Source of the DNA: DATAES01 sp963802415
GTDB lineage: Bacteria > Actinomycetota > Acidimicrobiia > Acidimicrobiales > JACDCH01
Assembly: GCA_963802415.1 (NCBI GenBank)
Contig: CAWDIH010000001.1
Coordinates: 2,976,001-3,040,000 of the forward strand
Direction: 5' to 3'
DNA: 64,000 nt
Every line of letters starts with the position of its first letter. Positions within the stretch are counted from its first letter, which is position 1. This document shows, piece after piece, positions 46,483 through 55,623 of this stretch. The notes under the pieces are model-generated. The model was not told the DNA's origin. It searched no databases and saw only the letters and a list, made by a program, of their open reading frames with translations. The position numbers were made by a program, and so were the translations under genes.

Positions 46483-46720
46483 AGGTTTGACGACCAGCAT
46501 GACTCCTCCGGCACGGGCTTCTGGCACGAGACGTACTTCATGCGGGGCGGAACGGACGCGATCTACGACGACATGGCCAAGCCGATCGGCATGAGGTCAT
46601 TCGCGCCGTTCGAACAGGCCCGGGGCAAGATGTTCAGCGCTCGTAGCCGCCTCGGGCTGGGCGAGCCCCGGCTCAGCGCGGTCATTCCCGAGGACCCGCT
46701 CACCGACCAGCTCGCGGCCA
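46483..46720 (+). pseudogene. C-terminal fragment of a DUF4188-type (monooxygenase family) gene
   Basis: Directly after the dacB stop, and in the same frame, comes DDQHDSSGTGFWHETYFMRG, AIYDDMAKPIGMRSFAPFEQ, ARGKMFSARSRLGLGEPRLS and AVIPEDPLTDQ. This matches the end of DUF4188 proteins (HETY...RG...Y.DM...). About the first two thirds of the gene is missing, and the tail breaks off at about 46720. This is a relic, not an expressed gene. Confidence 0.65.
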
Positions 46721-46764
46721 GCCAGACATGTTCCAGGCCGAGCCTGCGTCACCGCGGTCGCGGG

Positions 46765-47466
46765 CTACGCGGGACTGCAAACGACGTGATGCTGAATCTG
46801 GCGGGTCGGTGTGGAGATCTCGAGGATTCTCCACCCGCTCCGCTCGATAAGCGACTGCGCGTGACGACGCGAGTACGAGCGCGACCCACAACGGCCTCGA
46901 CGGATCGGCGTCGATGTAGTCGGGTGCTGCGATCTTCATCGGCGGCTCTGGCAACCCGGCGCTCGCCCGGTCGGCATGTCCATCGCCGCCTTCGGTACGT
47001 TCATTGATGAACAGACTGAAGAACAACCGGCCTGCCGGTGTCACCAGCCGTCGCAGCAGGCGCAGAAGTCCTTCGAAGTCGGCGGCGCTAGATGGGTGAA
47101 CACGGAAAAGAGGCAGATCTGATCGAACTGCCGACCCGGAAGCTCGGGGATCCCCAGACTCGACTGCGGCGCACCACTCGGGTTGTACCGGGCATGCTCA
47201 ATGTTGGCGTGAACAAACTCGAAGCGAGGGTCCGACACGTGCTGCTGCAGGTACTCGATGACCGGTCCCGCCGCATCGACACCGACGTAGTGGCCGACCG
47301 GGACGCCACGGTTCAAGAACGCCTGCGCAAAGCGTGTGCCGCAACCCCAGTCCAACAGGTCCACGTTCGTGAGATCCGCGAGTCCCAGGTGCTCGCACAT
47401 GTGCTCGATCAACCATACGGCATCATCCAGAGCAGGCTCCGGGTCGCGCTTATGGTTCCCGGCGCA
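46765..47466 (-). pseudogene. SAM-dependent methyltransferase, N-truncated and frameshifted
   Basis: Class I methyltransferase remnant. The readable start is near PEPALDDAVWLIEHMCEHLG with an in-frame stop just upstream and no good start codon. Motif I is VDLLDWGCGTRFAQAFL, then VGHYVGVDAAGPVIEYLQ and FDQICLFSVFTHLAP. A slip near 47060 leads to LVTPAGRLFFSLFINERTEG, and another near 46880 to YSRRHAQSLIERSGWRILEI ending HHVVCSPA at TAG 46765. The methyl acceptor is unknown. It abuts the DUF4188 relic, indicating a decayed junction. Confidence 0.7.
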
Positions 47467-47695
47467 GCTCCGACGGAATCGTCAACTCACCCACCGAACA
47501 AGAATAGGTTGGACCCAACCCACGCGTTGCTGGCCTTCCGCCGCGAACGGAAACCGTGATGCCATGTTCGGTACCTCGCGTGATCATTTCGTGATCACAG
47601 CGAACCATGCCGCTGCGATTCCGGCACACGTCTGTCGGAGGTACCTGGGCCTCAGAAAGAACGGGCCCCGGTGGCGCCGGTCGTCCGTGTCGGCG

Positions 47696-48289
47696 TCAGC
47701 TTGGCGGCGCCTCGTCCACCGCTGCCTCCTGTACGCGCTGCGTTTCGTCACGACGGAAGAGGTACACACCTTCCACCTTGCCCATGACTCCGGTCTCCTG
47801 GCCGCTGGAGAGGAACTTGTCGCGGCTGATCTGGCCGGTCATGACGTAGACGTAGCCAGCGTGCTCGAGGTGCCAGCCGACGGCCTCAATCGCACTCAAC
47901 GTGTCGGCATGGCCGGCCTTCGCCTTCTTGCGGACCGAGTAACTCTGGTAGCTCGAGCTCCACGCGCTGCGCGCCACTTCGGAGAGCTCGAGCTGAATCT
48001 GAAAGAAGCCGGCATCGGCGTCATAGGCCGCTTGGGCCTTGCCGACCGGGGTTTCCTGCCATGCAGCCAGCGCTGTCGCAGTGGCCCGCTGCTCCTTCTC
48101 GGCCGCCTTCTCCTGCGCCTTCTGCGCTTTCGCCGCAGCGCGATCCTGGCGCCGGTCGATCGGAGCGGCCGAGGGGGGCGGCGGTGGAGGTGCCCACGCG
48201 GGAGGGGATACCGCCGCTGTTGGCGGCTGCGGAGGATCCTGCTCGCCGCCGCCTGGATGCGACCCTTCTCCGTGCGGAACGTCGGACAT
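47696..48289 (-). CDS. Hypothetical protein, Pro-rich with coiled coil
   Basis: A 197-aa protein in one clean frame. The N-terminal 45 residues are Pro-rich (PPQPPTAAVSPPAWAPPPPP). A charged helix follows (RAAAKAQKAQEKAAEKEQRA). The C-terminal domain contains TLSAIEAVGWHLEHAGYVYV and SRDKFLSSGQETGVMGKVEG, YLFRRDE. This C-terminal pattern occurs in uncharacterised actinobacterial proteins. No catalytic motif seen; no function given. Confidence 0.65.
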   Translation of the reverse strand: MSDVPHGEGSHPGGGEQDPPQPPTAAVSPPAWAPPPPPPSAAPIDRRQDRAAAKAQKAQEKAAEKEQRATATALAAWQETPVGKAQAAYDADAGFFQIQLELSEVARSAWSSSYQSYSVRKKAKAGHADTLSAIEAVGWHLEHAGYVYVMTGQISRDKFLSSGQETGVMGKVEGVYLFRRDETQRVQEAAVDEAPPS

Positions 48290-48421
48290 GCCGGACCTCC
48301 CTGTCGCATGGGGCCGGGCTCCACCCGAGATCGCGAAGCCTACTCAGCAGTTCGCGAGCCCGTCCGAGTCGTGGCGATGTGCTCATCCTCCTGCCCCATG
48401 CCCGTCGCGTCGCTTCCGCCT

Positions 48422-48465
48422 GGTCGGGCTGGCGGGATTTCAACCCACGACCCCTTGACCCCCAG
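48422..48465 (-). repeat. 3'-half tRNA-Pro remnant, putative attachment site
   Basis: 44 bp match the 3' half of the intact tRNA-Pro gene at 56676-56719, in the same orientation, with one mismatch (C at 48441 versus G at 56695). The copy covers the T arm, 3' acceptor strand and half the anticodon arm, and it lacks the 5' half. This is the usual footprint of integration into a tRNA gene. Confidence 0.8.
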
Positions 48466-48600
48466 ACGGCGCACTTCAGGCGCCCCGACCGACAGGGCGC
48501 AGGCGGCGAACGAGAACGCCCGCAGCACGTCCACAACGATCGTCGCTCCCCTGATATCGCCAACGTCGTCGATCGCACACTGGATCGGCCGCCAACGCAC
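48466..48600 (-). pseudogene. N-terminal fragment of a 2-phosphosulfolactate phosphatase-like (ComB) gene
   Basis: From GTG 48600 the minus strand reads VRWRPIQCAIDDVGDIRGAT, then VVDVLRAFSFAACALSVGAP, which matches the N-terminus of ComB-type phosphatases (VVxDVLRAFTxAAxAL). Homology stops where the tRNA remnant begins (48465). The rest of the gene is absent from the window, so it was cut at the putative attachment site. Confidence 0.6.
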
Positions 48601-48659
48601 GGCCGCATCATGTCCGACGCCACAGTCCGATATCGGCATCTCTGCGCTCCTCCGCGAAG

Positions 48660-49442
48660 GTGTGGCCAGTGGGATGGGAGGCACTCGAGCAGTGGGGTGA
48701 CGACGTCGTTCGCATCGAACCGCTCGCTGGCGGAGTCGCCAACGACGTGTGGAGCGTCCGCGTCAACCGGCACCTCGCGGTCGGTCGTCTCGGCGCGAGG
48801 AGCGACGCTGATCTCGCGTGGGAGACCGAGCTCCTCCAACATCTCGACCGTGAAGGTCTAACCGTGCCGGTGCCGATCCTCACGACGGACGGCCAGCTGT
48901 TCGCCGACGGTCTGGTGGTGATGACTTACGTGGAGGGCGGGCCGCCCGAGACAGAGGCCGACTGGCGTCGCGTGGCCGACACGCTTCGGCAGCTGCATCG
49001 GTTGACGCAGGGCTGGCCGCAGCGCCCGGGCTGGCGATCGTCGACCGACCTCCTGCACGCCGAGACGGGGACGAAGATCGACCTCGGCGCGATGCCGCCT
49101 GAGGGCGTTGCTCGATGCCGAGCAGCGTGGGCGCGGCTCACCGGACGTCAGACATGCGTCGTCCACGGCAACCCCGACAACCCCGGCAACGTTCGCATGA
49201 CCGCGGATCGGGTCGCGCTGATCGACTGGGACGAGTCGCACGTCGACGTCCCCGACCTCGACCTGGTGCTGCCCCACAACGCCGCCCGTCTCGACGACGG
49301 CGCGCACGACATCGCCGCGCAAGCGTCGGCCGCATGGGAAGCCGCCGTCTGCTGGGACGACGAGTACGCGGTCAAGCGCCTCGCCGAAGTTCGAGCGGTC
49401 AGAGCAGCGCGCTCAACCGCAACCGCGGGATGCGACCCCTAG
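48660..49442 (+). CDS. APH-fold phosphotransferase family protein
   Basis: A 260-aa kinase-like protein. The N-lobe (GVANDVWSVRVNRHLAVGRL) and hinge VVMTYVEGGPPETEADWR precede the catalytic loop VVHGNPDNPGNVRM. There Asn replaces Asp of the HGD motif and D follows two residues later. VALIDWDESHVDVPDLDLVL provides the metal Asp. The start GTG 48660 overlaps little upstream sequence; no clear ribosome site. Substrate unknown. Confidence 0.75.
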   Translation: MWPVGWEALEQWGDDVVRIEPLAGGVANDVWSVRVNRHLAVGRLGARSDADLAWETELLQHLDREGLTVPVPILTTDGQLFADGLVVMTYVEGGPPETEADWRRVADTLRQLHRLTQGWPQRPGWRSSTDLLHAETGTKIDLGAMPPEGVARCRAAWARLTGRQTCVVHGNPDNPGNVRMTADRVALIDWDESHVDVPDLDLVLPHNAARLDDGAHDIAAQASAAWEAAVCWDDEYAVKRLAEVRAVRAARSTATAGCDP

Positions 49443-49473
49443 TGCGGGTCGACACCAATCAACACCAACGTCA

Positions 49474-50600
49474 TCAGCTCACTGTCGCCGGTGAGGAGGA
49501 GGTTTCCCGATCGGGACAACATCCGGGTAGGCCTGCGGCGACGGCGACGCTTGCGGTTTCGAGGGCGGGGGCAGGCACAGGCTGGAGTTCGGGTGCGGTG
49601 GCGAGGGTGGGACGGGAGGGCAGGAACCGGGCGGCGAAGACGGCGCCGGCGACGAGGACAGTGGCGGCAACGAGGCAGCCGAGCTGGAAGCCGTCGAAGA
49701 ACGCGGCGTGGGAGGCTTCGAGCAGCGGCTGACCGGCGGGGCCGAGCTGGCCGGCGACGGTGAGGGCAGCGCCGACGGAGTCGGTGGCGGCCTCGATGGC
49801 GGGGGCGGGCACCGAGCCGGCCGCATCCTCGATACCCGACGCATACACGGACGCGTAGACACTGCCGATGATGGCGACGCCGAGGGTGGCGCCCAGTTCG
49901 CGGGTGGCGTCGTTGACGGCGGAGCCGACGCCGGCCTTCTCTTTGGGGACGACACCCATGATCGCCTCGGTGGCGGGGGCGGTGGTGAGGCCCATGCCGA
50001 GGCCGGCGAGGACCATCTGGCCGACGATCTCGAGGTAGGGGGTGGCGATGCTGGCCGTGGACACCCACGCGAAGGAGATCCCGACCAGGAACAGGCCGGT
50101 GGCGACCACGGCTTTGTTGCCGACGGTGACCGACAGCCGCACGCCGACGACCGAGCCGATGGCGATGCAGATGGCGACGGGCAAGATCCGCAGCCCGGTA
50201 CTGAATGGGGCATAGCCCTTGAGGAACTGGAAGTACTGGGTGATGAGGAACACGAACCCGGCGAGGGCGAAGAAGATGACCATGATCGAACCGCTGGCGG
50301 CCGAGAACCGCAGATTGCGGAACAGCGACACATCCGGCATGGGGTGCACCCGGCGCCGTTCCCACGCCACGAACACCGCCGCCGCCGTGGCGGCCAAGGC
50401 GAACCCGACGACGGTGGCCGGGGCGGTCCAGCCCCGGTCGGGGGCCTCGATGATGGTGAACACCAACGTGCCGATCGCCACGGTGGACAGGGCGAGACCG
50501 CCGACATCCACCGGCGGGGTGGCCGGGTCTCGGGAGGTCGGCACGAACAACACGGCACCGAGGAACGTCACCGCCGCCACCGGGGCCATGACAACAAACA
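49474..50600 (-). pseudogene. DHA2-type MFS exporter, N-terminally truncated
   Basis: About 375 residues of an EmrB/QacA-like 14-helix transporter. It begins abruptly at VFVVMAPVAAVTFLGAVLFV (around helix 6), then VSLFRNLRFSAASGSIMVIF, LGMGLTTAPATEAIMGVVPK and EKAGVGSAVNDATRELGATL (motif C-like), to a Pro/Ala-rich tail. The first five to six helices and the start are missing. The sequence at 50600 passes directly into the truncated ATPase regulator gene. A drug efflux role for the intact ancestor is inferred. Confidence 0.75.
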
Positions 50601-52767
50601 CGCTGCCCGAGCAGGATCTCGCTGCCGAGGCCTCCGTGGAGCGCACCCAGGCCGAGTTCGTCGATCGTTGCCTCGGCGATGGGAAAGGTCTGCGGGTTCC
50701 ACCACGCCGAGCTGATGAGCTCCCCGACGAGAAGTTCGTAGAGGTCCGGATCGCGCTCCGGATTCATCTCGTCAAGCGCCTGCTGGAAGACTGCAAGGGC
50801 ATCCGCGATCCGGTCCGTGAACCAGAACGCGCGGCCGAGTTCGAGCGCGACCGCACAGCGCCGCGTCGGGTCGGCGAGGAGCTTGATACCGGCAGCCAGG
50901 TGCTCGGCGGCTGCTGGGCCATTCGTCCGCCGCTCCGCAAAGCCGAGCTCGACGAGCACCTCCGCACGCGCGACCGGATCAAGCTGCTCGTCGAGGGCGC
51001 GGCTGAGATAGCCGACCGCCGCCTCGGCTGCGCCCTGGGCGAGCGAGCGCTCGGCCGCTTGACGGAGCGTCGAGGCCACGAACGAGTCGGCCCCTGGGGC
51101 AACGCGAAGCAGGTGCCCGGCCGCACTCTCGAGCGGCGCACCGGCCTGCAGCAACAGCTCAGCGGCCAAGCGGTTCGCGGAGTCGCGTTCGACCACATCG
51201 AGCGTCTCGTGGACCGCGCTGCGCACTACGGGATGGAAGAACTCGAACGGATCCTCGCGACGAAGGAGGTCAAGCCGAACAAGGGTGGCGGCGGCCGGAC
51301 CAAGCTCGCTTTCGTCCAGGCCGGCAAGAGCCGCCGCATGGCGCAGCGCGGTCCCGTCGCCGAGGATCGACGCCACGCGGAGCAGGGCAAGCGTCGGCTG
51401 GGGCAGCGACGCGAGGCGAAGCCCGACGGCTCGAGAAACGCCCTGCGTGCCGATCTCCAACAGGCGGGGCACGTGCTCGGCGGTCGGGCAACGCGAAGCA
51501 GGTGCCCGGCCGCACTCTCGAGCGGCGCACCGGCCTGCAGCAACAGCTCAGCGGCCAAGCGGTTCGCGGAGTCACGTTCGACCACATCGAGCGTCTCGTG
51601 GACCGCGCTGCGCACTACGGGATGGAAGAACTCGAACGGATCCTCGCGACGAAGGAGGTCAAGCCGAACAAGGGTGGCGGCGGCCGGACCAAGCTCGCTT
51701 TCGTCCAGGCCGGCAAGAGCCGCCGCATGGCGCAGCGCGGTCCCGTCGCCGAGGATCGACGCCGCGCGGAGCAGGGCAAGCGTCGGCTGGGGCAGCGACG
51801 CGAGGCGAAGCCCGACGGCTCGAGAAACGCCCTGCGTGCCGATCTCCAACAGGCGGGGCACGTGCTCGGCGGTCGGGCTGGTTCCCTCCCGCGCAACCGC
51901 GTCGAGCACCGCGCCGATGAACAACGGATTCCCGCCGGTCGCCGTCTCGATGGCGCCACTGAAGGCCTCGTCCGGGTCCAGGCCGTGCAGCTCGCGCGCG
52001 AGCACGGTGATCGAGACACGCCCGAGCGGTTCAGGGCGAATCGGGGTGGCCTCCGGATCGGCGATGAGCTCTGCGACCAGCGTGGGATTGCTCCCCTCTC
52101 CCTCCGGCGGCCGAGATCCGGCGGCGACGAGGAGAGGCACTCCCTCGAGCCTCCGCGTGAGGTAGAGCAACCACCGCAAGGAGGCGGTGTCCGCCCAGTG
52201 CAGATCATCGATCGCCACAAGCGTCGGCCGTTGAAGAGCCACGTTGGCGCCGAGCCAGTAGAGGCCGTGAAGCATCGCGAAGGAGCCCTCGGCGAGCCCG
52301 CCCTGCGAGGCGGCGAGCTGCGAGGCACCGAACAGCGGCTCCACAAGCGCGGCAGGCCCCGAGAGCAGCTCCGCGCGGAGATCCGGAGCGGCAGATACGA
52401 GCAGCGGCTCGAACAGCTGACGGACGATCCCGTACGCAAAGTCGCCCTCGAACTCGCCGCCCCGGGCGGCCAGCACTCGCATCCCCGCCGAGCCGGCAAT
52501 TGCCCGCCCCTCGGCCAGCAGGCGGGTCTTGCCGATGCCGGCACTCCCCTCGATGACGACGAACCGCCCAGCGCCGCTCCGCGCCGCGTCGATCAAGGCC
52601 TGCAGGGCCGCGAGTTGGGCTTCGCGCTCCAGGAGCAAGAAGGTGGTTCCGCCCGAAGCAAGCACACTCGCCGGCTGCCGCCACCGCACAGGAACGGATG
52701 GAGAGCCGTCGTGCTCGGGCGTTGGGGCGTCTGTGCTCGGCGCCACCGCTGGGACGCTATCGGTCAT
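50601..52767 (-). pseudogene. LAL-type (large ATP-binding LuxR) regulator, C-truncated, with internal duplication
   Basis: Starts MTDSVPAVAPSTDAPTPEHD. The AAA/STAND ATPase has Walker A EGSAGIGKTRLLAEG and Walker B TLVAIDDLHWADTASLRWLL, and then LYLTRRLEGVPLLVAAGSRP. The downstream helical part (AEHVPRLLEIGTQGVSRAVG, ILGDGTALRHAAALAGLDES) occurs twice because of a 389-bp tandem duplication that shifts the frame. The second copy runs on to IDELGLGALHGGLGSEILL, where the gene breaks. The C-terminal LuxR HTH is lost, replaced by the MFS fragment. It cannot act as a normal DNA-binding regulator. Confidence 0.75.
51098..51875. repeat. 389-bp tandem duplication inside the LAL regulator
   Basis: The unit at about 51098-51486 repeats at 51487-51875 (for example AACGCGAAGC at 51101 and 51490). 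I see only two or three differences (51184/51573 and 51374/51763 regions). 389 is not a multiple of three, so the second copy is out of frame with the first. Recent duplication or an assembly artefact are both possible. Confidence 0.85.
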
Positions 52768-52797
52768 TCCACCTCCGGAGATTGGCGAGGGTTGCGT

Positions 52798-53190
52798 TCA
52801 GAGTCGACGGTCGCGAAACGCCACGATGCCCGCCACAAGCGCGATGGCGATTGCGGACAACTGGATGACGGTCGCGACGAACGGGGAGGCGTCGCCAGGA
52901 TGCCGTAGGGCGTTGCCATCGTCGGCCACGCTGGCGATCGTTCCTCCGACAAGGAGAAAGAGTGGGACCACGATGCCGACGATGCGCGCCCATGTCGCCC
53001 GCACGAACAGCACAACGACGACGGCGACGCTGAGGATGATCGGGCCCGGAGGCACCGTCGGGTAGTCGACGCCGGCCGCGATCTGCCAGAGGATCGCCCC
53101 AATGGCGACCACCATCGCCAACGCGTTCACCTTGACAGCTGTCGGCATTGGGCGGAGGGATGCACGTCGCGAGCTCGTTGAGGTGGCCAT
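52798..53190 (-). CDS. Small four-helix membrane protein
   Basis: A 130-aa protein (MATSTSSRRASLRPMPTAVK) with four hydrophobic helices: ALAMVVAIGAILWQIAAG, IILSVAVVVVLFVRATW, IVGIVVPLFLLVGGTIASV, VATVIQLSAIAIALVAGIVA, and a basic end (FRDRRL). No family recognised. It lies upstream of the LAL regulator on the same strand. Confidence 0.65.
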   Translation of the reverse strand: MATSTSSRRASLRPMPTAVKVNALAMVVAIGAILWQIAAGVDYPTVPPGPIILSVAVVVVLFVRATWARIVGIVVPLFLLVGGTIASVADDGNALRHPGDASPFVATVIQLSAIAIALVAGIVAFRDRRL

Positions 53191-53321
53191 ACAGCACAGC
53201 TTGAGCACACCCGGGTGTGCTTGTCGTCCGACCAGCGTGGACATTCGGCATACGCCCGCCGACGTAGTGGACTGCCCCGCCCCGGGACGGAACTCACCCC
53301 GGACGGGGCCATCGCGCGACG

Positions 53322-53402
53322 ACATCAGGGGCGAGGTTGGGGTCACCTCCGATGCGAATCAGCTCTTCCGGATGCACAGTCGTGCCATGCGAACCAGTGG
53401 GT
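53322..53402 (+). repeat. SDR leader repeat, copy A
   Basis: 81 bp starting ACATCAGGGGCGAGGTTGGG that recur at 54468-54548 at roughly 85% identity. It ends 184 bp before the first SDR start. The repeat marks duplication of a leader-plus-gene unit; it could hold a promoter or regulatory RNA. Confidence 0.75.
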
Positions 53403-53586
53403 CGACGCCATTGGACGGAGGGATGACCCAACTCGATCCTCGCGTCACGCGTCTCGCTCTGCCTACCCACCTCAGCATGGCCACCGGCCGAGCCGCGAAC
53501 TCGACGGCGCGTGCGCGCCCAGTTCGACGACGTGGCGGTGTCCGCATCTGCAAGAGCTGAAGTCACCCGAATAATCGAAGGAGTTC

Positions 53587-54411
53587 ATGATGCTGGAGAA
53601 CAAGACCGCGCTGATCTACGGCGGCGGCGGTGCCATCGGCGGCGCCGTGGCGCGCGCGTTTGCGGACGCCGGCGCCCGCGTCTACCTCGCCGGACGATCG
53701 AGGGACCGGCTCGAGGCGGTGGCGAAGTACATCGGCGATGCCGCCGGCGTGGCGGACGTCGACGCAATGGACGAGCGCGCTGTCGCCGAGCACGCCGACG
53801 CCGTTGCCGCCGACGCGGGCGGAATCGACATCGCCTTGAACGCCGTGTCCTTCCTGGTCCAGAACACCGCACCCCTCGCCGAGCTGGCTGTCGACGAGTT
53901 CATGCATTCGATCGACACCTACCTGCGGACCAATCTGATCACAGCCAAAGCTGTCGCACGACACATGACGGCGCGGGGATCGGGAACGATCCTGACTCTG
54001 TCGACGGCGGCGTCCACGTTCGGGCGTGCTGGGAATCTCGGCTTCGGCACCACCTGCGCGGCGATCGAAGCGATGACCCAGCGGCTGGCGGTCGAGCTCG
54101 GGCCGAGCGGCGTTCGCGCCGTCTGCCTCAGACCGACCGCGATCGAGGACGCCCCTGCCCACGGCTCCTACACCGGGGAGCAGTTCGCACAGCTGGCCGC
54201 AGCAGGGGGAGTCCGGGTCGAGCAGATGCTCGCGCAGTGGGGCCAGGACCAGGCCGTGCTGGGACGGCTACCGACGCTTGCCCAGGTCGCCGACACCGCC
54301 GTCTTCCTGGCATCGGACCGTGCGGCAGCGATCACCGGCGCAGTGGTCGACCTGACGTGCGGCAACGCGGTACGCAACCAGGCAGGGACACTGATTGGTC
54401 TCCTCAACTAA
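53587..54411 (+). CDS. SDR-family oxidoreductase, non-canonical active site (paralogue 1)
   Basis: A 274-aa SDR fold with cofactor motif YGGGGAIGGAVARAF (residues 11-25) and NAVS in place of NNAG. The usual Y-x3-K is replaced: the aligned stretch reads NLGFGTTCAAIEAMTQRLAV, with Phe for Tyr and no Lys. It may therefore be catalytically altered or act on a different chemistry. AAGGAG at 53578-53583 is well placed before ATG 53587. It is the first of two tandem paralogues with duplicated leaders. Confidence 0.85.
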   Translation: MMLENKTALIYGGGGAIGGAVARAFADAGARVYLAGRSRDRLEAVAKYIGDAAGVADVDAMDERAVAEHADAVAADAGGIDIALNAVSFLVQNTAPLAELAVDEFMHSIDTYLRTNLITAKAVARHMTARGSGTILTLSTAASTFGRAGNLGFGTTCAAIEAMTQRLAVELGPSGVRAVCLRPTAIEDAPAHGSYTGEQFAQLAAAGGVRVEQMLAQWGQDQAVLGRLPTLAQVADTAVFLASDRAAAITGAVVDLTCGNAVRNQAGTLIGLLN

Positions 54412-54467
54412 TCGAGGGCCGGCGTCTTCGTGCACCGATGGACGTCGACTGCGATGGTCGGGCAAGA

Positions 54468-54548
54468 ACATTAGGGGCGAGGTTGGGGTCACCTCTGATG
54501 CGAGTCGGCTTTTGCGGACGCAGAGTCGTGCGATGCGAACCAGCGGGT
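54468..54548 (+). repeat. SDR leader repeat, copy B
   Basis: 81-bp counterpart of 53322-53402, located 57 bp after the first SDR stop and 166 bp before the second SDR start. The spacing to the following gene is similar in both copies, supporting a tandem duplication followed by divergence. Confidence 0.75.
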
Positions 54549-54714
54549 TGGTCGGCGCCCACTTTTCCACCGTCGTGGTGTCTACATCATCGACGGCTGC
54601 GACGATCCCGACGTCGACGGATGGCGAGGCAGCCACCGCTGATGCGTTTCAGCCTTCGGTCTCAACTCATGAGGTGCGCGAATGCGGGCACCCGGACACA
54701 GAAAGGAACTTGAG

Positions 54715-55506
54715 ATGATGCTGAAGGACAAGGTTGCGGTGATCTACGGTGCCGGAGGCGCGGTCGGCAGTGCTGTCGCCCGCGCCTTCGCGGCTGAAGG
54801 GGCCAACCTCTTTCTCACCGGGCGCTCCCCGGCACCGGTCGAAGTCGTCGCCAAGGACATCGTTGCCGGCGGCGGATCCGCCGAGGCGGCGGAGGTCGAC
54901 GCCCTCGACGAACAGGCTGTGGACGAGCATCTGCGGTCCGTGATCGACACGGCGGGTCGCGTCGACATCTCGTTCAACGCGGTCGGCATCCCGAGTACGA
55001 ACGTTCTGTATGTCCCTCTGACCGAGCTCGATGTCGAGCATTTCTCCCTGCCGATCACGACCCTGGTTACGCCGTACTTCGTGACCGCACGCCTGGCCGC
55101 AAGGCACATGATCCCGAACGGATCGGGGGTGATCATGACCGTCACCACCCTCCACTCGCGGACGGGCTTCCCACTGGCGGGAGGCTACGGTCCGGCGCAG
55201 GCGGCCAAGGAGGCACTCACTCGAGAGCTCTCCGCCGAGCTCGCACCGCACGGCATCCGCGTGGTCGGTCTGCGACCACACGCGATGCCGGAGACACACG
55301 CGATCCAGAACGGCTACGACGTTCGCGCCAACGGCACGGCCATGACCTGGGAACAGTTCCAACAAGCCCTCGCAAACAGGACCCACACGCAACGACTCAT
55401 GACGCTCGCCGAGACGGCAAATGCGGCGGTGTTCATGGCTTCCGACAAAGCGAGCGGGATGACCGGAACCACCGTCAATCTGTCCATGGGCAGCCTGGAC
55501 GACTAG
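54715..55506 (+). CDS. SDR-family oxidoreductase (paralogue 2)
   Basis: A 263-aa SDR (MMLKDKVAVIYGAGGAVGSA). It keeps the Tyr but not the Lys of the Y-x3-K motif: GGYGPAQAAKEALTRELSAE (Gln at the Lys position, a Lys three residues further). NAVG replaces NNAG. LAPHGIRVVGLRPHAM and FMASDKASGMTGTTVNLSMG follow family form. AAAGGA precedes ATG 54715 by 7 bp. It shares overall pattern and leader with paralogue 1; about half of positions appear to match. Confidence 0.85.
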   Translation: MMLKDKVAVIYGAGGAVGSAVARAFAAEGANLFLTGRSPAPVEVVAKDIVAGGGSAEAAEVDALDEQAVDEHLRSVIDTAGRVDISFNAVGIPSTNVLYVPLTELDVEHFSLPITTLVTPYFVTARLAARHMIPNGSGVIMTVTTLHSRTGFPLAGGYGPAQAAKEALTRELSAELAPHGIRVVGLRPHAMPETHAIQNGYDVRANGTAMTWEQFQQALANRTHTQRLMTLAETANAAVFMASDKASGMTGTTVNLSMGSLDD

Positions 55507-55623
55507 ATCGGTGGACGCCATGCGGGTCGGGGCCTCCCTCCTCGATGCGGGCGGTGCGGACCTGTGTCGGGCCCTGGGTTGACCAGAGGGTTGGAACCGA
55601 ACCGATGCCGAAAGGAGCACGCG

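Noticed and set aside
48422..48465. A second functional tRNA-Pro gene
   Set aside because: Only the 3' half is present; the 5' half sequence is unrelated.
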